Source: Pseudomonas citronellolis (lineage in GTDB: Bacteria; Pseudomonadota; Gammaproteobacteria; Pseudomonadales; Pseudomonadaceae). From it: DNA of 50,483 bases. This document shows positions 7,530 to 17,005 of this stretch, piece after piece (position 1 is the stretch's first letter; every line of letters starts with the position of its first letter). Under the pieces are notes generated by a model. The model was not told where the DNA came from, searched no databases, and saw only the letters and a list, made by a program, of their open reading frames with translations. Location: positions 1 to 50,483 of the forward strand of contig NZ_JARJLT010000331.1 of the NCBI RefSeq assembly GCF_029335315.1, in the 5' to 3' direction. Made by a program: the position numbers and the translations under genes.

Positions 7530-8591
7530 TTACTGCACCTGCGCCACCGGCTGCGCCGCGGCGAGCTTGGCAGCGGCGGCCAGGTAGTCCGGGCGGGCCC
7601 AGTCGGCGGCCTTGAAGTCGCGGCGGATCAGGCCGTACTGGTGGGCGGCCTGGATCGAGGCGTCCAGCTGGCCGAGGAAGCCGGCGTCCAGTTGTGGCGA
7701 CAGGGCGTCGGCCAGCGGGCGGCCCTTGTACTCGGTCTGCAGGATGATTGGCGGGTAGCCGGCCTGGGTCGACACCAGGTCGATGAAGGCCGCGTGGTTC
7801 TGCTCGGCGCCGGCCCAGGCCAGGGCCTGCAGTTCGACCTTGAGCAGGCGCTGGGTGATTTCCGGATGGGCGTCGACGAAGGCGCCGTTGCCTACCAGCA
7901 CCGCCTGCAGGGTGCCGGCGCCGCCGAGGTCGCGGGTGCTCAGGGGGATTTCCGCCAGGCCCTTCTCGCGCAGGGCGAACAGGCCGGCCAGGCCCCAGGT
8001 GGCGTCGATCTGCTTGGCCGCGAGGGCGGCGAGGGCGGCGTTGAAGTCCAGGCTGATGACCTTCAGGTCCTTCTCGGTCAGCCCGGCGCTGGCCAGGGCG
8101 TTGTCGAACGACAGCTGGCTGGCGGTGCCGCGGAAGATGCCGACGCGCTTGCCCTTGAGGTCGGCCAGGGTCTTGATCCCGGAGCCCGGCTGCACGCCCA
8201 GGTAGTGGTTGACCCCGCGCCCGGTGGCGGCCAGCAGGCGGGTGTCGAGGCCGCTGGCCTTGCCGATGATCGCCGCCAGGTCGCCGAGGTAGGCGAAGTC
8301 CACCTGGCCGTTGGCGAAGGCTTCGTTGATCACCGGGCCGGCGCCCTTGAAGTAGGTCCACTTGATCTGGATACCGTCGTTGGCGAATTCCTTCTCCAGC
8401 AGCTGGCGGGTGTAGAGCACGTCGACGATGCCGCCGCCGGAGCGGTTCTGCCCGGCGCCGACATCGGGCACGGCGATGCGGATTTCCTTCGGCGCCTCGG
8501 CCGCGCTGGCGAAGGGTACGTAGGCGCCGAGCAGCCCGGCGAGCACGGGCGCGGCGAAGAGGGACAGCAACTGGTGGGTGAGGGCCTTCAT
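7530..8591 (-). CDS. atsR: Sulfate-ester ABC transporter, periplasmic binding protein AtsR
   Basis: This is a 353-aa secreted binding protein of the SsuA/NrtA/TauA type. The signal peptide covers about residues 1-30 (FAAPVLAGLLGAYVPFASA, with cleavage after ASA). The mature part begins APKEIRIAVPDVGAG and has the alpha/beta fold typical of sulfonate and sulfate-ester binding proteins. A strong AGGAGG ribosome-binding site precedes the ATG. It is divergent from atsBC, as the AT-rich shared promoter region shows, and would deliver ligand to AtsB. Confidence 0.9.
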   Translation of the reverse strand: MKALTHQLLSLFAAPVLAGLLGAYVPFASAAEAPKEIRIAVPDVGAGQNRSGGGIVDVLYTRQLLEKEFANDGIQIKWTYFKGAGPVINEAFANGQVDFAYLGDLAAIIGKASGLDTRLLAATGRGVNHYLGVQPGSGIKTLADLKGKRVGIFRGTASQLSFDNALASAGLTEKDLKVISLDFNAALAALAAKQIDATWGLAGLFALREKGLAEIPLSTRDLGGAGTLQAVLVGNGAFVDAHPEITQRLLKVELQALAWAGAEQNHAAFIDLVSTQAGYPPIILQTEYKGRPLADALSPQLDAGFLGQLDASIQAAHQYGLIRRDFKAADWARPDYLAAAAKLAAAQPVAQVQ

Positions 8592-8661
8592 GGCGCCTGC
8601 CTCCTGCGGGGGATGGGAGGGGCACTAAGGCAGGTTGCGGAAGCTAAATAAAATAATAAAA

Positions 8662-8692
8662 ACTTATTTTTTAATTACTTTAAGGGATAAGT
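8662..8692. promoter_or_regulatory. AT-rich dyad in the atsR/atsB divergent promoter
   Basis: The 241-bp space between atsR and atsB contains ACTTAT-N19-ATAAGT within an A/T-rich block (8641-8690). Further on, ATATTC-N7-GAATAT (8825-8843) overlaps the atsB start codon. The half-sites resemble those before sftP and tonB2. This is a candidate binding site for SftR or CysB; no promoter hexamers are clear. Confidence 0.4.
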
Positions 8693-8832
8693 CAGGCGCC
8701 ATCCGCGTTGCCGGGGCGGATGCGGGAAAAGCATAAAAAATATTCGCCGAATGCATTGGCTGCACGGGGGGCGCTTCCCTTAAATGGGCTTTCTTAGCTC
8801 ATAAATGCATTGAATGGTTTTTTCATATTCCA

Positions 8833-10437
8833 ATGAAGAATATTTCTAAGGCGCTCGCCTTGCCTGTGCAGGTCTCCCCGCCGCTCGCCGCCCGCCAGCG
8901 TTTCGCGCAGCTGTTCCCGCGCCTTTTACCCTGGCTGTTGCCGCTGGCGCTGTTCCTCCTCTGGTGGCTCGCCGCCGAGCGGCGGTGGATGTCCGAGCAG
9001 ATCCTGCCGGCGCCCGCGCTGGTCTGGCAGAGCGCTCGCGAGTTGCTCGCCGGCGAGCTCTGGCAGCAGCTGTGGGTCAGCCTGCAGCGCTTGACCTGGG
9101 GCCTGCTGGCCGGCATCGCCAGCGGCGCGCTGCTCGGCGCCTGGTTGGGCTTCAGCCGCAGCGCCGAGCGCTTCGTGCTGCCGACCTTCCTGGCCCTGGC
9201 GCAGGTGCCGACCCTGGCCTGGATTCCGCTGTTCATGCTGTTCTTCGGGATCGGCGAGCTGCTCAAGCTGGTGGTGCTGGTGAAGGCGGTGATAGTGCCG
9301 GTGGCGCTGCATACCCTGGTCGGTGTGCGCGACGCCCAGCCCAAGCTGCGCGAGGCCGCCGCCGTGCTGCGCCTGCCGCCGCCGCTGCTGGTGCGTCGAC
9401 TGCTGCTGCCGGCCGCCTTGCCGGCGTTCCTCACCGGCGTGCGCCTGGCCCTGGCCCAGGGCTGGACCTCGCTGCTGGCGGTGGAGCTGCTCGCGTCCAG
9501 TGAGGGCATCGGCTACCTGATGGTGCAGAGCCGCCAGCTGTTCATGCTCGACGTGGTGTTCGTCTGCATCCTGGTCGTCGGCCTGGTGGGCGCAGCCATG
9601 GACCGTGGCGTCCAGGCCGTGGAGGGTCGCCTGGTGCACTGGCCGCAGCAGGCCGCCGGCGAGTTTCGCCGCAGCGCCCGTGGCCAGGGCTGGCAACGCC
9701 TGCAGCCGTGGCTGCTGCCGCTGGCGCTGATCGCCCTGTGGCAGGCGGCCAGCAGCGGCCAGTGGGTCGACCCGGCGATCCTCGCCAGCCCCGCGGCGGT
9801 GCTCCAGGCCACCTGGCAGGGGCTGCTCGACGGCAGCCTGGCCGCGGCCATGCTGGCGAGCCTGAAACGCTCGCTGCTGGGCCTGCTGCTCGGCGGCGGC
9901 GCCGGTTTCCTGCTGGGCCTGGCCCTGGGCCTGTGGCGCCCGGCGGAGCGCCTGCTCGGCCCGTCGTTCTCGGCGCTGCGCCAGGTGGCGATCTTCGCCT
10001 GGGTGCCGCTGCTCACCGCCTGGTTCGGCCTGGGCGAGGCGGCCAAGGTGGTGTTCGTCGCCCTGGCCAGCTTCTTCCCGCTGCTGCTGGCGACCCAGCG
10101 CGGCATCGCCAGCCTGCCGCCGCAATTGGGCGAGGCGGCCCGCGTGCTGCGCCTGTCGCCGCGGCAACGGCTGACCCGGCTGGTGCTGCCGGGGGCGGCG
10201 CCGTCGATCTTCGCCGGCCTGCGCCTGGGCCTGATCTACGCCTGGCTGGGCACCATCGGCGCCGAATACTTCATGCCCTCGGACGGCGGCATCGGCAGCC
10301 TGATGATCGGCGCCCAGCAGCTGTTCCGCATGGACCAGGTCAGCGCTGGGATGCTCCTGGTCGGCCTCACCGGCGCCCTGCTCGGCGCCCTCGGACAACG
10401 CATCGAAGCGCGCGCCACGCGCTGGAGACACGCATGA
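8833..10437 (+). CDS. atsB: Sulfate-ester ABC transporter, fused double permease AtsB
   Basis: This inner-membrane protein of 534 aa contains two consecutive permease domains. Each has a run of hydrophobic segments (about 27-48, 85-260 and 290-530) and its own EAA loop (REAAAVLRL about 173-205; GEAARVLRL about 433-465). One polypeptide therefore supplies both channel halves, whereas SsuC and TauC are single-domain. A fused AtsB is also known in other Pseudomonas ats loci. The start ATG lacks a recognisable ribosome-binding site and lies inside an AT-rich dyad, so the start is not certain. It overlaps atsC by 4 nt (ATGA). Confidence 0.92.
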   Translation: MKNISKALALPVQVSPPLAARQRFAQLFPRLLPWLLPLALFLLWWLAAERRWMSEQILPAPALVWQSARELLAGELWQQLWVSLQRLTWGLLAGIASGALLGAWLGFSRSAERFVLPTFLALAQVPTLAWIPLFMLFFGIGELLKLVVLVKAVIVPVALHTLVGVRDAQPKLREAAAVLRLPPPLLVRRLLLPAALPAFLTGVRLALAQGWTSLLAVELLASSEGIGYLMVQSRQLFMLDVVFVCILVVGLVGAAMDRGVQAVEGRLVHWPQQAAGEFRRSARGQGWQRLQPWLLPLALIALWQAASSGQWVDPAILASPAAVLQATWQGLLDGSLAAAMLASLKRSLLGLLLGGGAGFLLGLALGLWRPAERLLGPSFSALRQVAIFAWVPLLTAWFGLGEAAKVVFVALASFFPLLLATQRGIASLPPQLGEAARVLRLSPRQRLTRLVLPGAAPSIFAGLRLGLIYAWLGTIGAEYFMPSDGGIGSLMIGAQQLFRMDQVSAGMLLVGLTGALLGALGQRIEARATRWRHA

Positions 10438-11261
10438 ACGCTTTCACATCCCAGCCGCTGGTGAGCTTCCGCCAGGTCGGCAAGAGTTTCCCGGTGGACG
10501 GCCAGGAGCTCGAGGCCATCCAGCGCTTCGACCTGGACATCGCCGAGGGCGAATTCATCGCCATCGTCGGCGCCAGCGGTTGCGGCAAGTCCACCCTGCT
10601 GCGCCTGCTGGTCGGCCTGGACCGCGAGTACCGCGGCGAGATTCGCGTCGGCGGTGCGGCCATCGAGGGCATCGGCGGCGAACGCGGCATCGTCTTCCAG
10701 GAGCACCGGTTGTTCCCCTGGCTGACGGTGGAGCAGAACGTCGCCCTGGGCCTGGTCAACGAGCCGCTGAGCGAGGCGGGGAAGGCGCGCAAGGTCGTCG
10801 ACTACCTCGAGCTGGTCGGCCTGTCGGCTTTCCACCGCGCCTATCCGCACCAGCTCTCCGGCGGCATGGCCCAGCGCGTGGCCATCGCCCGTGGCCTGGT
10901 GGCGAGCCCGCGCATCCTGCTGCTGGACGAGCCCTTCGGCGCCCTCGACGCGCTGACCCGCCAACAGTTGCAGGAAGAGCTGCTGCGCATCCGCGAACGC
11001 GAGCGCATCACCACCCTGCTGGTGACCCACGACGTGGAGGAGGCGCTGTTCCTGGCCGACCGTGTGGTGGTCATGGCGCCGCGCCCCGGGCGCATCAAGC
11101 GCATCGTCGAGGTGCCGCTGGCGCACCCGCGCGAGCGTGGCAGCTTCGATTTCCTGCGCCTGCGCGAGGAGCTGTTGCACGAGCTGACCGGCGACGGCGA
11201 TTACCTCGCGCCGCAGCCCAAGCGCGTGGAGAACCTGCCGTTCGAGTTCATCGCCTGCTGA
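10434..11261 (+). CDS. atsC: Sulfate-ester ABC transporter, ATP-binding protein AtsC
   Basis: This is a 275-aa ATPase of the SsuB/TauB/NrtD class. Walker A is GASGCGKST (46-54), Q-loop FQEHRLFPW, signature LSGGM, Walker B ILLLDEPFGALDAL, and the H-loop lies in LVTHDVEEAL. The start overlaps the atsB stop (ATGA), implying translational coupling. It works with AtsB and AtsR to import sulfate esters. Confidence 0.94.
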   Translation: MNAFTSQPLVSFRQVGKSFPVDGQELEAIQRFDLDIAEGEFIAIVGASGCGKSTLLRLLVGLDREYRGEIRVGGAAIEGIGGERGIVFQEHRLFPWLTVEQNVALGLVNEPLSEAGKARKVVDYLELVGLSAFHRAYPHQLSGGMAQRVAIARGLVASPRILLLDEPFGALDALTRQQLQEELLRIRERERITTLLVTHDVEEALFLADRVVVMAPRPGRIKRIVEVPLAHPRERGSFDFLRLREELLHELTGDGDYLAPQPKRVENLPFEFIAC

Positions 11262-11278
11262 GCGCTGTGCATTCCCGG

Positions 11279-11327
11279 TAGGAGCGAGGTTGCTCGCGAA
11301 CGGTTCGCGAGCAAGCTCGCTCCTACG
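11279..11327. repeat. REP-like inverted pair between atsC and atsA
   Basis: Two copies of the core repeated at 41-60 and 38521-38540 face each other here, TAGGAGCGAG...GCTCGCGAAC and TTCGCGAGCAAGCTCGCTCC, giving a near-perfect hairpin of about 23 bp with a short loop. It lies 18 nt after the atsC stop and about 30 nt before the atsA start, so an atsBCA transcript would carry a stable hairpin in its middle. Confidence 0.85.
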
Positions 11328-11330
11328 TGA

Positions 11331-12968
<1,638 letters not shown>

Positions 12969-12988
12969 GGCGCCAAGCGCCAACGACC

Positions 12989-13020
12989 AAGCCCCGGACA
13001 GCGATGCCCGGGGCTTTTGT
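12989..13020 (+). terminator. Rho-independent terminator of atsA
   Basis: The stem AAGCCCCGG (12989-12997) / CCGGGGCTT (13008-13016) is followed by TTGTTTGT. It lies 21 nt after the atsA stop. Confidence 0.85.
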
Positions 13021-13030
13021 TTGTGCGCCC

Positions 13031-13075
13031 GTAGGAGCGCGCCATGCGCGCGAATCGCGGGCGCGGCCCGCTACA
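13031..13075. repeat. REP-like element, GTAGGAGCGCG family
   Basis: GTAGGAGCGCGCC...GGCCCGCTAC forms a long imperfect inverted repeat. A close relative is at 22334-22380. It sits downstream of the atsA terminator. Confidence 0.75.
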
Positions 13076-13084
13076 GTGCATCAG

Positions 13085-13167
13085 GCTGGGTCCCCGCGTT
13101 CGCGGGGATGACAGTGGTGGCACCGCAACCCCTGGCCGTCACTCCCGCGAACGCGGGAGCCCAGCGT
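13085..13167. repeat. Inverted pair of CCCCGCG-TTCGCGGGG repeats
   Basis: Two palindromic elements face each other about 24 bp apart: GGTCCCCGCGTTCGCGGGGA (about 13088-13108) and CTCCCGCGAACGCGGGAG (about 13142-13160), with GCTGGG and CCCAGC at the outer ends. This is the widespread 'CCCGCGAACGCGGG' intergenic repeat of Pseudomonas and other proteobacteria. Confidence 0.8.
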
Positions 13168-13222
13168 CTTTGGTGGTGGGCTCCCGGTGAGGTCAGGTGG
13201 CAGCGTTGTCCGCGATGATCGG

Positions 13223-13840
13223 TCAGAACCCCTCGGCCTTCAGCGTCCGCTGCACCGAGGGACGTTCGCGGTAGGCGGCGCTGAAGCGGGCCAGTTCGCG
13301 CAGCTGTTCGAACTCGCCGCCGATGCGGCCGATCCAGCCGGCGAACACGCCGAGGTAGGCGTCGGCGATGGTGAAGCGCCCGCCCACCAGGTAGTCCTTG
13401 CCGGCCAGGTGCCGGTCGATCGGCTCCAGGGCCTTGAACAGCTGGATGCGGGCCTGGGCGCGGATGCCCGGGTGCGCCTGTTCGTCGGCCGAGTAGCGTT
13501 CCGGGCGGTTCAGCGGGCGGAAGGCGGCGCTGTGCAGTTCGGTGGCGAAGTAGCCGAGCCAGGACTGGATCTGCGCGCGCTCGACGCTGCCCTGCTCGGC
13601 GAACAGCGGGGTGCCGGGGCGCAGGTCGGCGAGGAACGGCAGGATGGCGACGTTCTCGGTGATCAGGGTGCCGTTCTCCAGCTGCAGTGCCGGCACCCGG
13701 CCCAGCGGGTTGACCTTGAGGATGCTGGCGTCGGGCGTGCGCAGGGTCACGCTCTCGACCGGGATCGGCAGCTCCAGTTCGTGCACCAGGACGTGGGCGG
13801 CGAACGAGCAGGCGCCGGGGGCGATGTACAGGGTGGTCAT
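13223..13840 (-). CDS. Glutathione S-transferase family protein
   Basis: This 205-aa cytosolic protein has an N-terminal thioredoxin-like GST domain (residues 1-77; LYIAPGACSFAAHVLVHE, cis-Pro in GRVPALQLENG, then ENVAILPFLAD) and an all-helical C-terminal domain. It resembles the beta/theta-class GstA/GstB type. Substrate unknown. A strong AAGGAG ribosome-binding site lies before the ATG. It is on the same strand as the tonB2 operon, but a terminator separates them. Confidence 0.88.
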   Translation of the reverse strand: MTTLYIAPGACSFAAHVLVHELELPIPVESVTLRTPDASILKVNPLGRVPALQLENGTLITENVAILPFLADLRPGTPLFAEQGSVERAQIQSWLGYFATELHSAAFRPLNRPERYSADEQAHPGIRAQARIQLFKALEPIDRHLAGKDYLVGGRFTIADAYLGVFAGWIGRIGGEFEQLRELARFSAAYRERPSVQRTLKAEGF

Positions 13841-13864
13841 GCAAGGGCTCCTTGGGGGGGGGAT

Positions 13865-13909
13865 AAAAAAAGGCCGCTTTCCCCTGCCTGAGTTGAAGAA
13901 AGCGACCTT
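13865..13909 (-). terminator. Terminator of tonB2-exbB-exbD
   Basis: Read on the minus strand, AAGGTCGCTTTC pairs with GAAAGCGGCCTT and is followed by a T tract (TTTTT). It lies 31-75 nt after the exbD stop and before the GST gene. Confidence 0.85.
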
Positions 13910-13939
13910 GAAGACGTGGGGTAACGCGATGAAACTCGG

Positions 13940-14341
13940 TCAGCGGGCGGTGATCACCGCCAGTTTGGTGATGCCGGCCTTCTCGATGGAGGCCATGGCC
14001 TTGGCCACCTGGCCATAGTTCACGCCCTCGTCGGCCTGCAGTTGCACACGCAGTTCGGGTTCCTTGGCCTTGGCCGCCGCCAGGTTGCCCTGGAGCAGTT
14101 CCGGCTGGATCTCATCCTTGTTGATGAACCACTTGCCGGCGCCGTCGATGCTCACCACCAGCGGGTCTTTCTGCTCCGGCGGGGCCACCGACTCGGTCTT
14201 CGGCAGGTTGATCGGGATGGCGTTGGTGAGCAGCGGCGCGGTGACGATGAACACCACCAGCAGCACCAGCATCACGTCCACCAGCGGGGTCACGTTGATC
14301 TCGGAGAGAACCTCGTCGCTGTCCTGGGTCGAGAAGGCCAT
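13940..14341 (-). CDS. exbD: Biopolymer transport protein ExbD
   Basis: This 133-aa inner-membrane protein of the TonB energy-transduction motor has a single N-terminal membrane helix (about 22-40) carrying the proton-path Asp (D22 in PLVDVMLVLLVVF). The rest is a periplasmic domain. It starts 1 nt after the exbB stop, so the two are translationally coupled. Confidence 0.95.
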   Translation of the reverse strand: MAFSTQDSDEVLSEINVTPLVDVMLVLLVVFIVTAPLLTNAIPINLPKTESVAPPEQKDPLVVSIDGAGKWFINKDEIQPELLQGNLAAAKAKEPELRVQLQADEGVNYGQVAKAMASIEKAGITKLAVITAR

Positions 14342-14342
14342 C

Positions 14343-15059
14343 TCAGCTCGCCTCCTTCACGTTCTTGCCGGCCGCCGGCTTGCGCGCTGCGGCGGGGTGC
14401 ACGATGACGCGGAAGGCGCTCTTCTGCGCGAGGCTGTAGAAGTCGTGGGCGAAGTCGTCGAGGTCGGCCGCGGTGAGCTTCAGGCGGCGCAGGAAGTAGT
14501 TGTAGATGAGCACCGCGGGGACCGCGACGGCGATGCCGACGCCGGTGGCGATCAGCGCCGAGCCGATCGGCCCGGCCACGGTTTCCAGGCTCGCCGAGCC
14601 GGCGGCGCTGATGCCCTTGAGTGCTTCCATGATGCCCCACACGGTGCCGAACAGGCCGATGAAGGGCGAGGTGGAGCCGATCGAGGCGAGCACCGCCAGG
14701 CCGGATTCCAGGGAGCGCCGCTCGCGCTGGATCTGCTGGCGCAGGGCGCGCTCCAGGCGGTCCTGGTGGTTGATCGACTGGGCCAGGTCGTGCTGGTTGC
14801 CGTCCGGCACCTGGATCGCGGCGAACCCGGCCTGGGCCACGCGGGCGCCGGCGCCGGGCTGCTCGGCGGACTGCTCGCCGGCCGATTCGAGGCTGGTGGC
14901 GCCCCAGAACTGCTTCTGGAAGCGCCGGTCCTGGCTCTTCTGGCGGCCGAACTGGATGCCCTTGACCAGGGCCAGGCTCCAGGTCAGGACGGAGAAGCCG
15001 GCCAGCAGCCAGATCACCGCGCCTTCGACGGATTCCACGGGGTTGAGGGGCAGACTCAT
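14343..15059 (-). CDS. exbB: Biopolymer transport protein ExbB
   Basis: This 238-aa MotA/TolQ/ExbB-family protein has three membrane segments (about residues 10-30, 130-150 and 165-195). The conserved stretch SPFIGLFGTVWGIMEAL is visible. It forms the pentameric proton channel around ExbD that drives TonB. The order tonB-exbB-exbD matches the P. aeruginosa tonB2-exbB1-exbD1 operon. Confidence 0.95.
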   Translation of the reverse strand: MSLPLNPVESVEGAVIWLLAGFSVLTWSLALVKGIQFGRQKSQDRRFQKQFWGATSLESAGEQSAEQPGAGARVAQAGFAAIQVPDGNQHDLAQSINHQDRLERALRQQIQRERRSLESGLAVLASIGSTSPFIGLFGTVWGIMEALKGISAAGSASLETVAGPIGSALIATGVGIAVAVPAVLIYNYFLRRLKLTAADLDDFAHDFYSLAQKSAFRVIVHPAAARKPAAGKNVKEAS

Positions 15060-15090
15060 GGTGTTATCTCCTGTGCGATCGGGTCGCTAA

Positions 15091-15894
15091 TCAATTCAGC
15101 TTGAAGTCGATGGGCACGCTGACCCAGCCGTCCTGGGCCACGTCGCCGCGTTTGGCGGGTACGAATTTCCAGCGCTGCACGGCCTTGATCGCCGCCTGGT
15201 CGAGGGCCTCGCGGCCGCTGGAGGTCTGGATCTGGATCTCGCTCGGGCCGCCGCTGGCCAGCACGTGGACGCGCAGCAGCACCGTGCCTTCCCAGCCGCG
15301 TCGCTGCGCCAGGGCCGGGTATTCCGGCGCCGGGTTGTGCAGGTAGCCGGCGTGGGCCGACGGCGGCGTCACCGGGGCCGGCGCCGGCGGAGCCGGGGGC
15401 GCGGGCGGTGTTGGTGGGGCTTCCGCCTTGGGCGGCGCCGGCGGCTGTGGCACCGGCTTGGGAACGGGCTTGGCCACCGGTTTCGGCTTGGGCTTGGGCA
15501 CGGGTTTGGGCGGCGGCGGTTTCACCGCGTTTTCGTCCACCACGGGCGGCGGCGGTTCTTCCACCACCGGCGGGGTCGGCTCGGGCGGCGGCGGTTCCAC
15601 CACCGGCGGAGTGGGGGCGCTGAACTCGATGGTCATGGGCGGTACCTGCGGCGGCACCTCGGGCAGCTTCGGCGTCGGCTGCTGGCTCAGCCAGTAGGCC
15701 ACGGCGCCGTGCAGGGTCAGGATCAGCAGGCCGAGCAGTACGGCCTCGCGACGGCTCAGCGCCGACGGCTTCGCCGGTACGTGGCGTACCAGTTGCAGCG
15801 GCGGGCGCAGCGGCCGGCCCAGCTCGACCATATCGCCGCCGGGCGCTGAGCGCCGGAGCAGCTCCTGCGCGGTGGCGTGCTGGGGATTGGCCAT
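15091..15894 (-). CDS. tonB2: Energy transducer TonB2
   Basis: This 267-aa protein has a cytoplasmic extension of about 47 residues, a membrane anchor (AVLLGLLILTLHGAVAYWL about 50-70), a Pro/Lys-rich periplasmic spacer (about 75-185, with PPPPKPVPKPKPKPV) and a TonB C-terminal domain with the YP motif (EYPALAQRRGWEGTVLLRV). The long N-terminus is characteristic of TonB2 of P. aeruginosa rather than of TonB1. It is first in the operon, and GAGGAG precedes the ATG. The SftP receptor nearby is a plausible partner. Confidence 0.93.
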   Translation of the reverse strand: MANPQHATAQELLRRSAPGGDMVELGRPLRPPLQLVRHVPAKPSALSRREAVLLGLLILTLHGAVAYWLSQQPTPKLPEVPPQVPPMTIEFSAPTPPVVEPPPPEPTPPVVEEPPPPVVDENAVKPPPPKPVPKPKPKPVAKPVPKPVPQPPAPPKAEAPPTPPAPPAPPAPAPVTPPSAHAGYLHNPAPEYPALAQRRGWEGTVLLRVHVLASGGPSEIQIQTSSGREALDQAAIKAVQRWKFVPAKRGDVAQDGWVSVPIDFKLN

Positions 15895-15996
15895 TGACGA
15901 TCTCCTCGGTTTCCAGCGTGCTTGGCGCCTGCAAGTGGCGCGGTGTTCGGGCTGGATGATTGGCGGAGCGTCTTAGTTGTTAAAGTAATTGTTTGC

Positions 15997-16023
15997 CTTA
16001 TTTAAATCTCATTTAGGAATAAG
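15997..16023. promoter_or_regulatory. AT-rich dyad upstream of tonB2
   Basis: CTTATT-N15-AATAAG lies about 100 bp before the tonB2 start, in an AT-rich block (15975-16025). The half-sites resemble those in the sftP/sftR and atsR/atsB promoters. A Fur site was considered but no clear match is visible. The rest of the 361-bp space up to the aldolase-family gene (16024-16255) holds GC-rich imperfect hairpins and no convincing gene. Confidence 0.35.
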
Positions 16024-16255
16024 AGACTCGCCGGCATCGCTGCAGCCCGCGTGGCGCAAGGCCTTGCCGGGGCTGTGCCAGGTCCTCATGCCTGGCCGGC
16101 ATGCAAAATATGCCCGCAGGGCAGGCGCGTGAGGCCCGCTGCAGAGCCTTCGCGACAGCCGCCGTCGCATCCGGTCAAGCCCTCGGCGGCCGGCTCCCTA
16201 GACTCGGGCCAATGGATGCGCGCCCGTCGGACGCGCCCGTCGCCGAGGAGCCGCC

Positions 16256-17005
16256 ATGCACACCGAAGCCATCGCCTTCCCCGGGGCCCACGCCCAGGCC
16301 CGCGCCGAACTGGCCTGCGCCTTTCGCTGGGCCGCGCGCCTGGGCCTGCACGAGGCCATCGCCAACCACTTCAGCCTGGCCGTGTCGGAGGACGGCCGGC
16401 GCTTCCTGATCAACCCCTACGGCCGCCACTTCTCGCGCCTGCGCGCCGGCGACCTGTTGTTGCTGGACGCCGACGACCCCAGCGCGCTGGACCGCCCGGA
16501 CGCCCCCGACATCACCGCCTGGGCCCTGCACGGCGCGCTGCACCGGCGCCATCCGCACGCGCGCTGCATCCTCCATGTGCATTCGAAGTACGCCACCGCG
16601 CTGGCCTGCCTGGCCGATTCGCGGCTGCCGCCGATCGAGCAGAACTCCATGCGCTTCTTCGAGCGCGTGGTCATCGACGAAGGCTTCGACGGCATGGGCC
16701 TGGGCGATGAGGCCGAGCGGGTCAGCCGCCTGCTGGGCGACAAGCCGATCCTGCTGATGGGCAACCATGGCGTGCTGGTGGCGGCGCCGAGCGTGGCCCA
16801 GGCCTTCGATGACCTCTACTACTTCGAGCGCGCCTGCGAGGTGTATCTCACCGCCCTGGCCAGCGGCCGCCCGCTGCGTGTCACCAGCGACGCGGTGGCG
16901 CGCAAGACCGCGCAGCAGTGGCTGGACTACCCGGACTTCGCCCAGCGCCACTTCGCCGCGCTGCAGGACATCCTCGAACGGGAAGAGCCGGACTACCGCA
17001 GCTGA
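16256..17005 (+). CDS. Class II aldolase/adducin family protein
   Basis: The 249-aa protein has the class II aldolase fold. The zinc-binding histidines H107 and H109 (ILHVHSKYATAL) and H171 (MGNHGVLV) are present. The catalytic Glu expected five residues before the earlier conserved His (SSEWxxH in fuculose aldolase) is replaced by Ala (ITAWALH), so ordinary retro-aldol chemistry may not apply. A GAGGAG ribosome-binding site decides the start. It converges on the regulator gene with a 13-nt overlap. The substrate is unknown; a decarboxylase or adducin-like role is possible. Confidence 0.8.
   Translation: MHTEAIAFPGAHAQARAELACAFRWAARLGLHEAIANHFSLAVSEDGRRFLINPYGRHFSRLRAGDLLLLDADDPSALDRPDAPDITAWALHGALHRRHPHARCILHVHSKYATALACLADSRLPPIEQNSMRFFERVVIDEGFDGMGLGDEAERVSRLLGDKPILLMGNHGVLVAAPSVAQAFDDLYYFERACEVYLTALASGRPLRVTSDAVARKTAQQWLDYPDFAQRHFAALQDILEREEPDYRS

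Noticed and set aside
13020-13222. CRISPR array suspected from several repeats
   Set aside because: The repeats are palindromic REP/BIME elements of different families, with no regular spacers and no cas genes.
15960-16030. Fur box upstream of tonB2
   Set aside because: The AT-rich block has no good match to the Fur consensus GATAATGATAATCATTATC; the visible dyad is CTTATT-N15-AATAAG.
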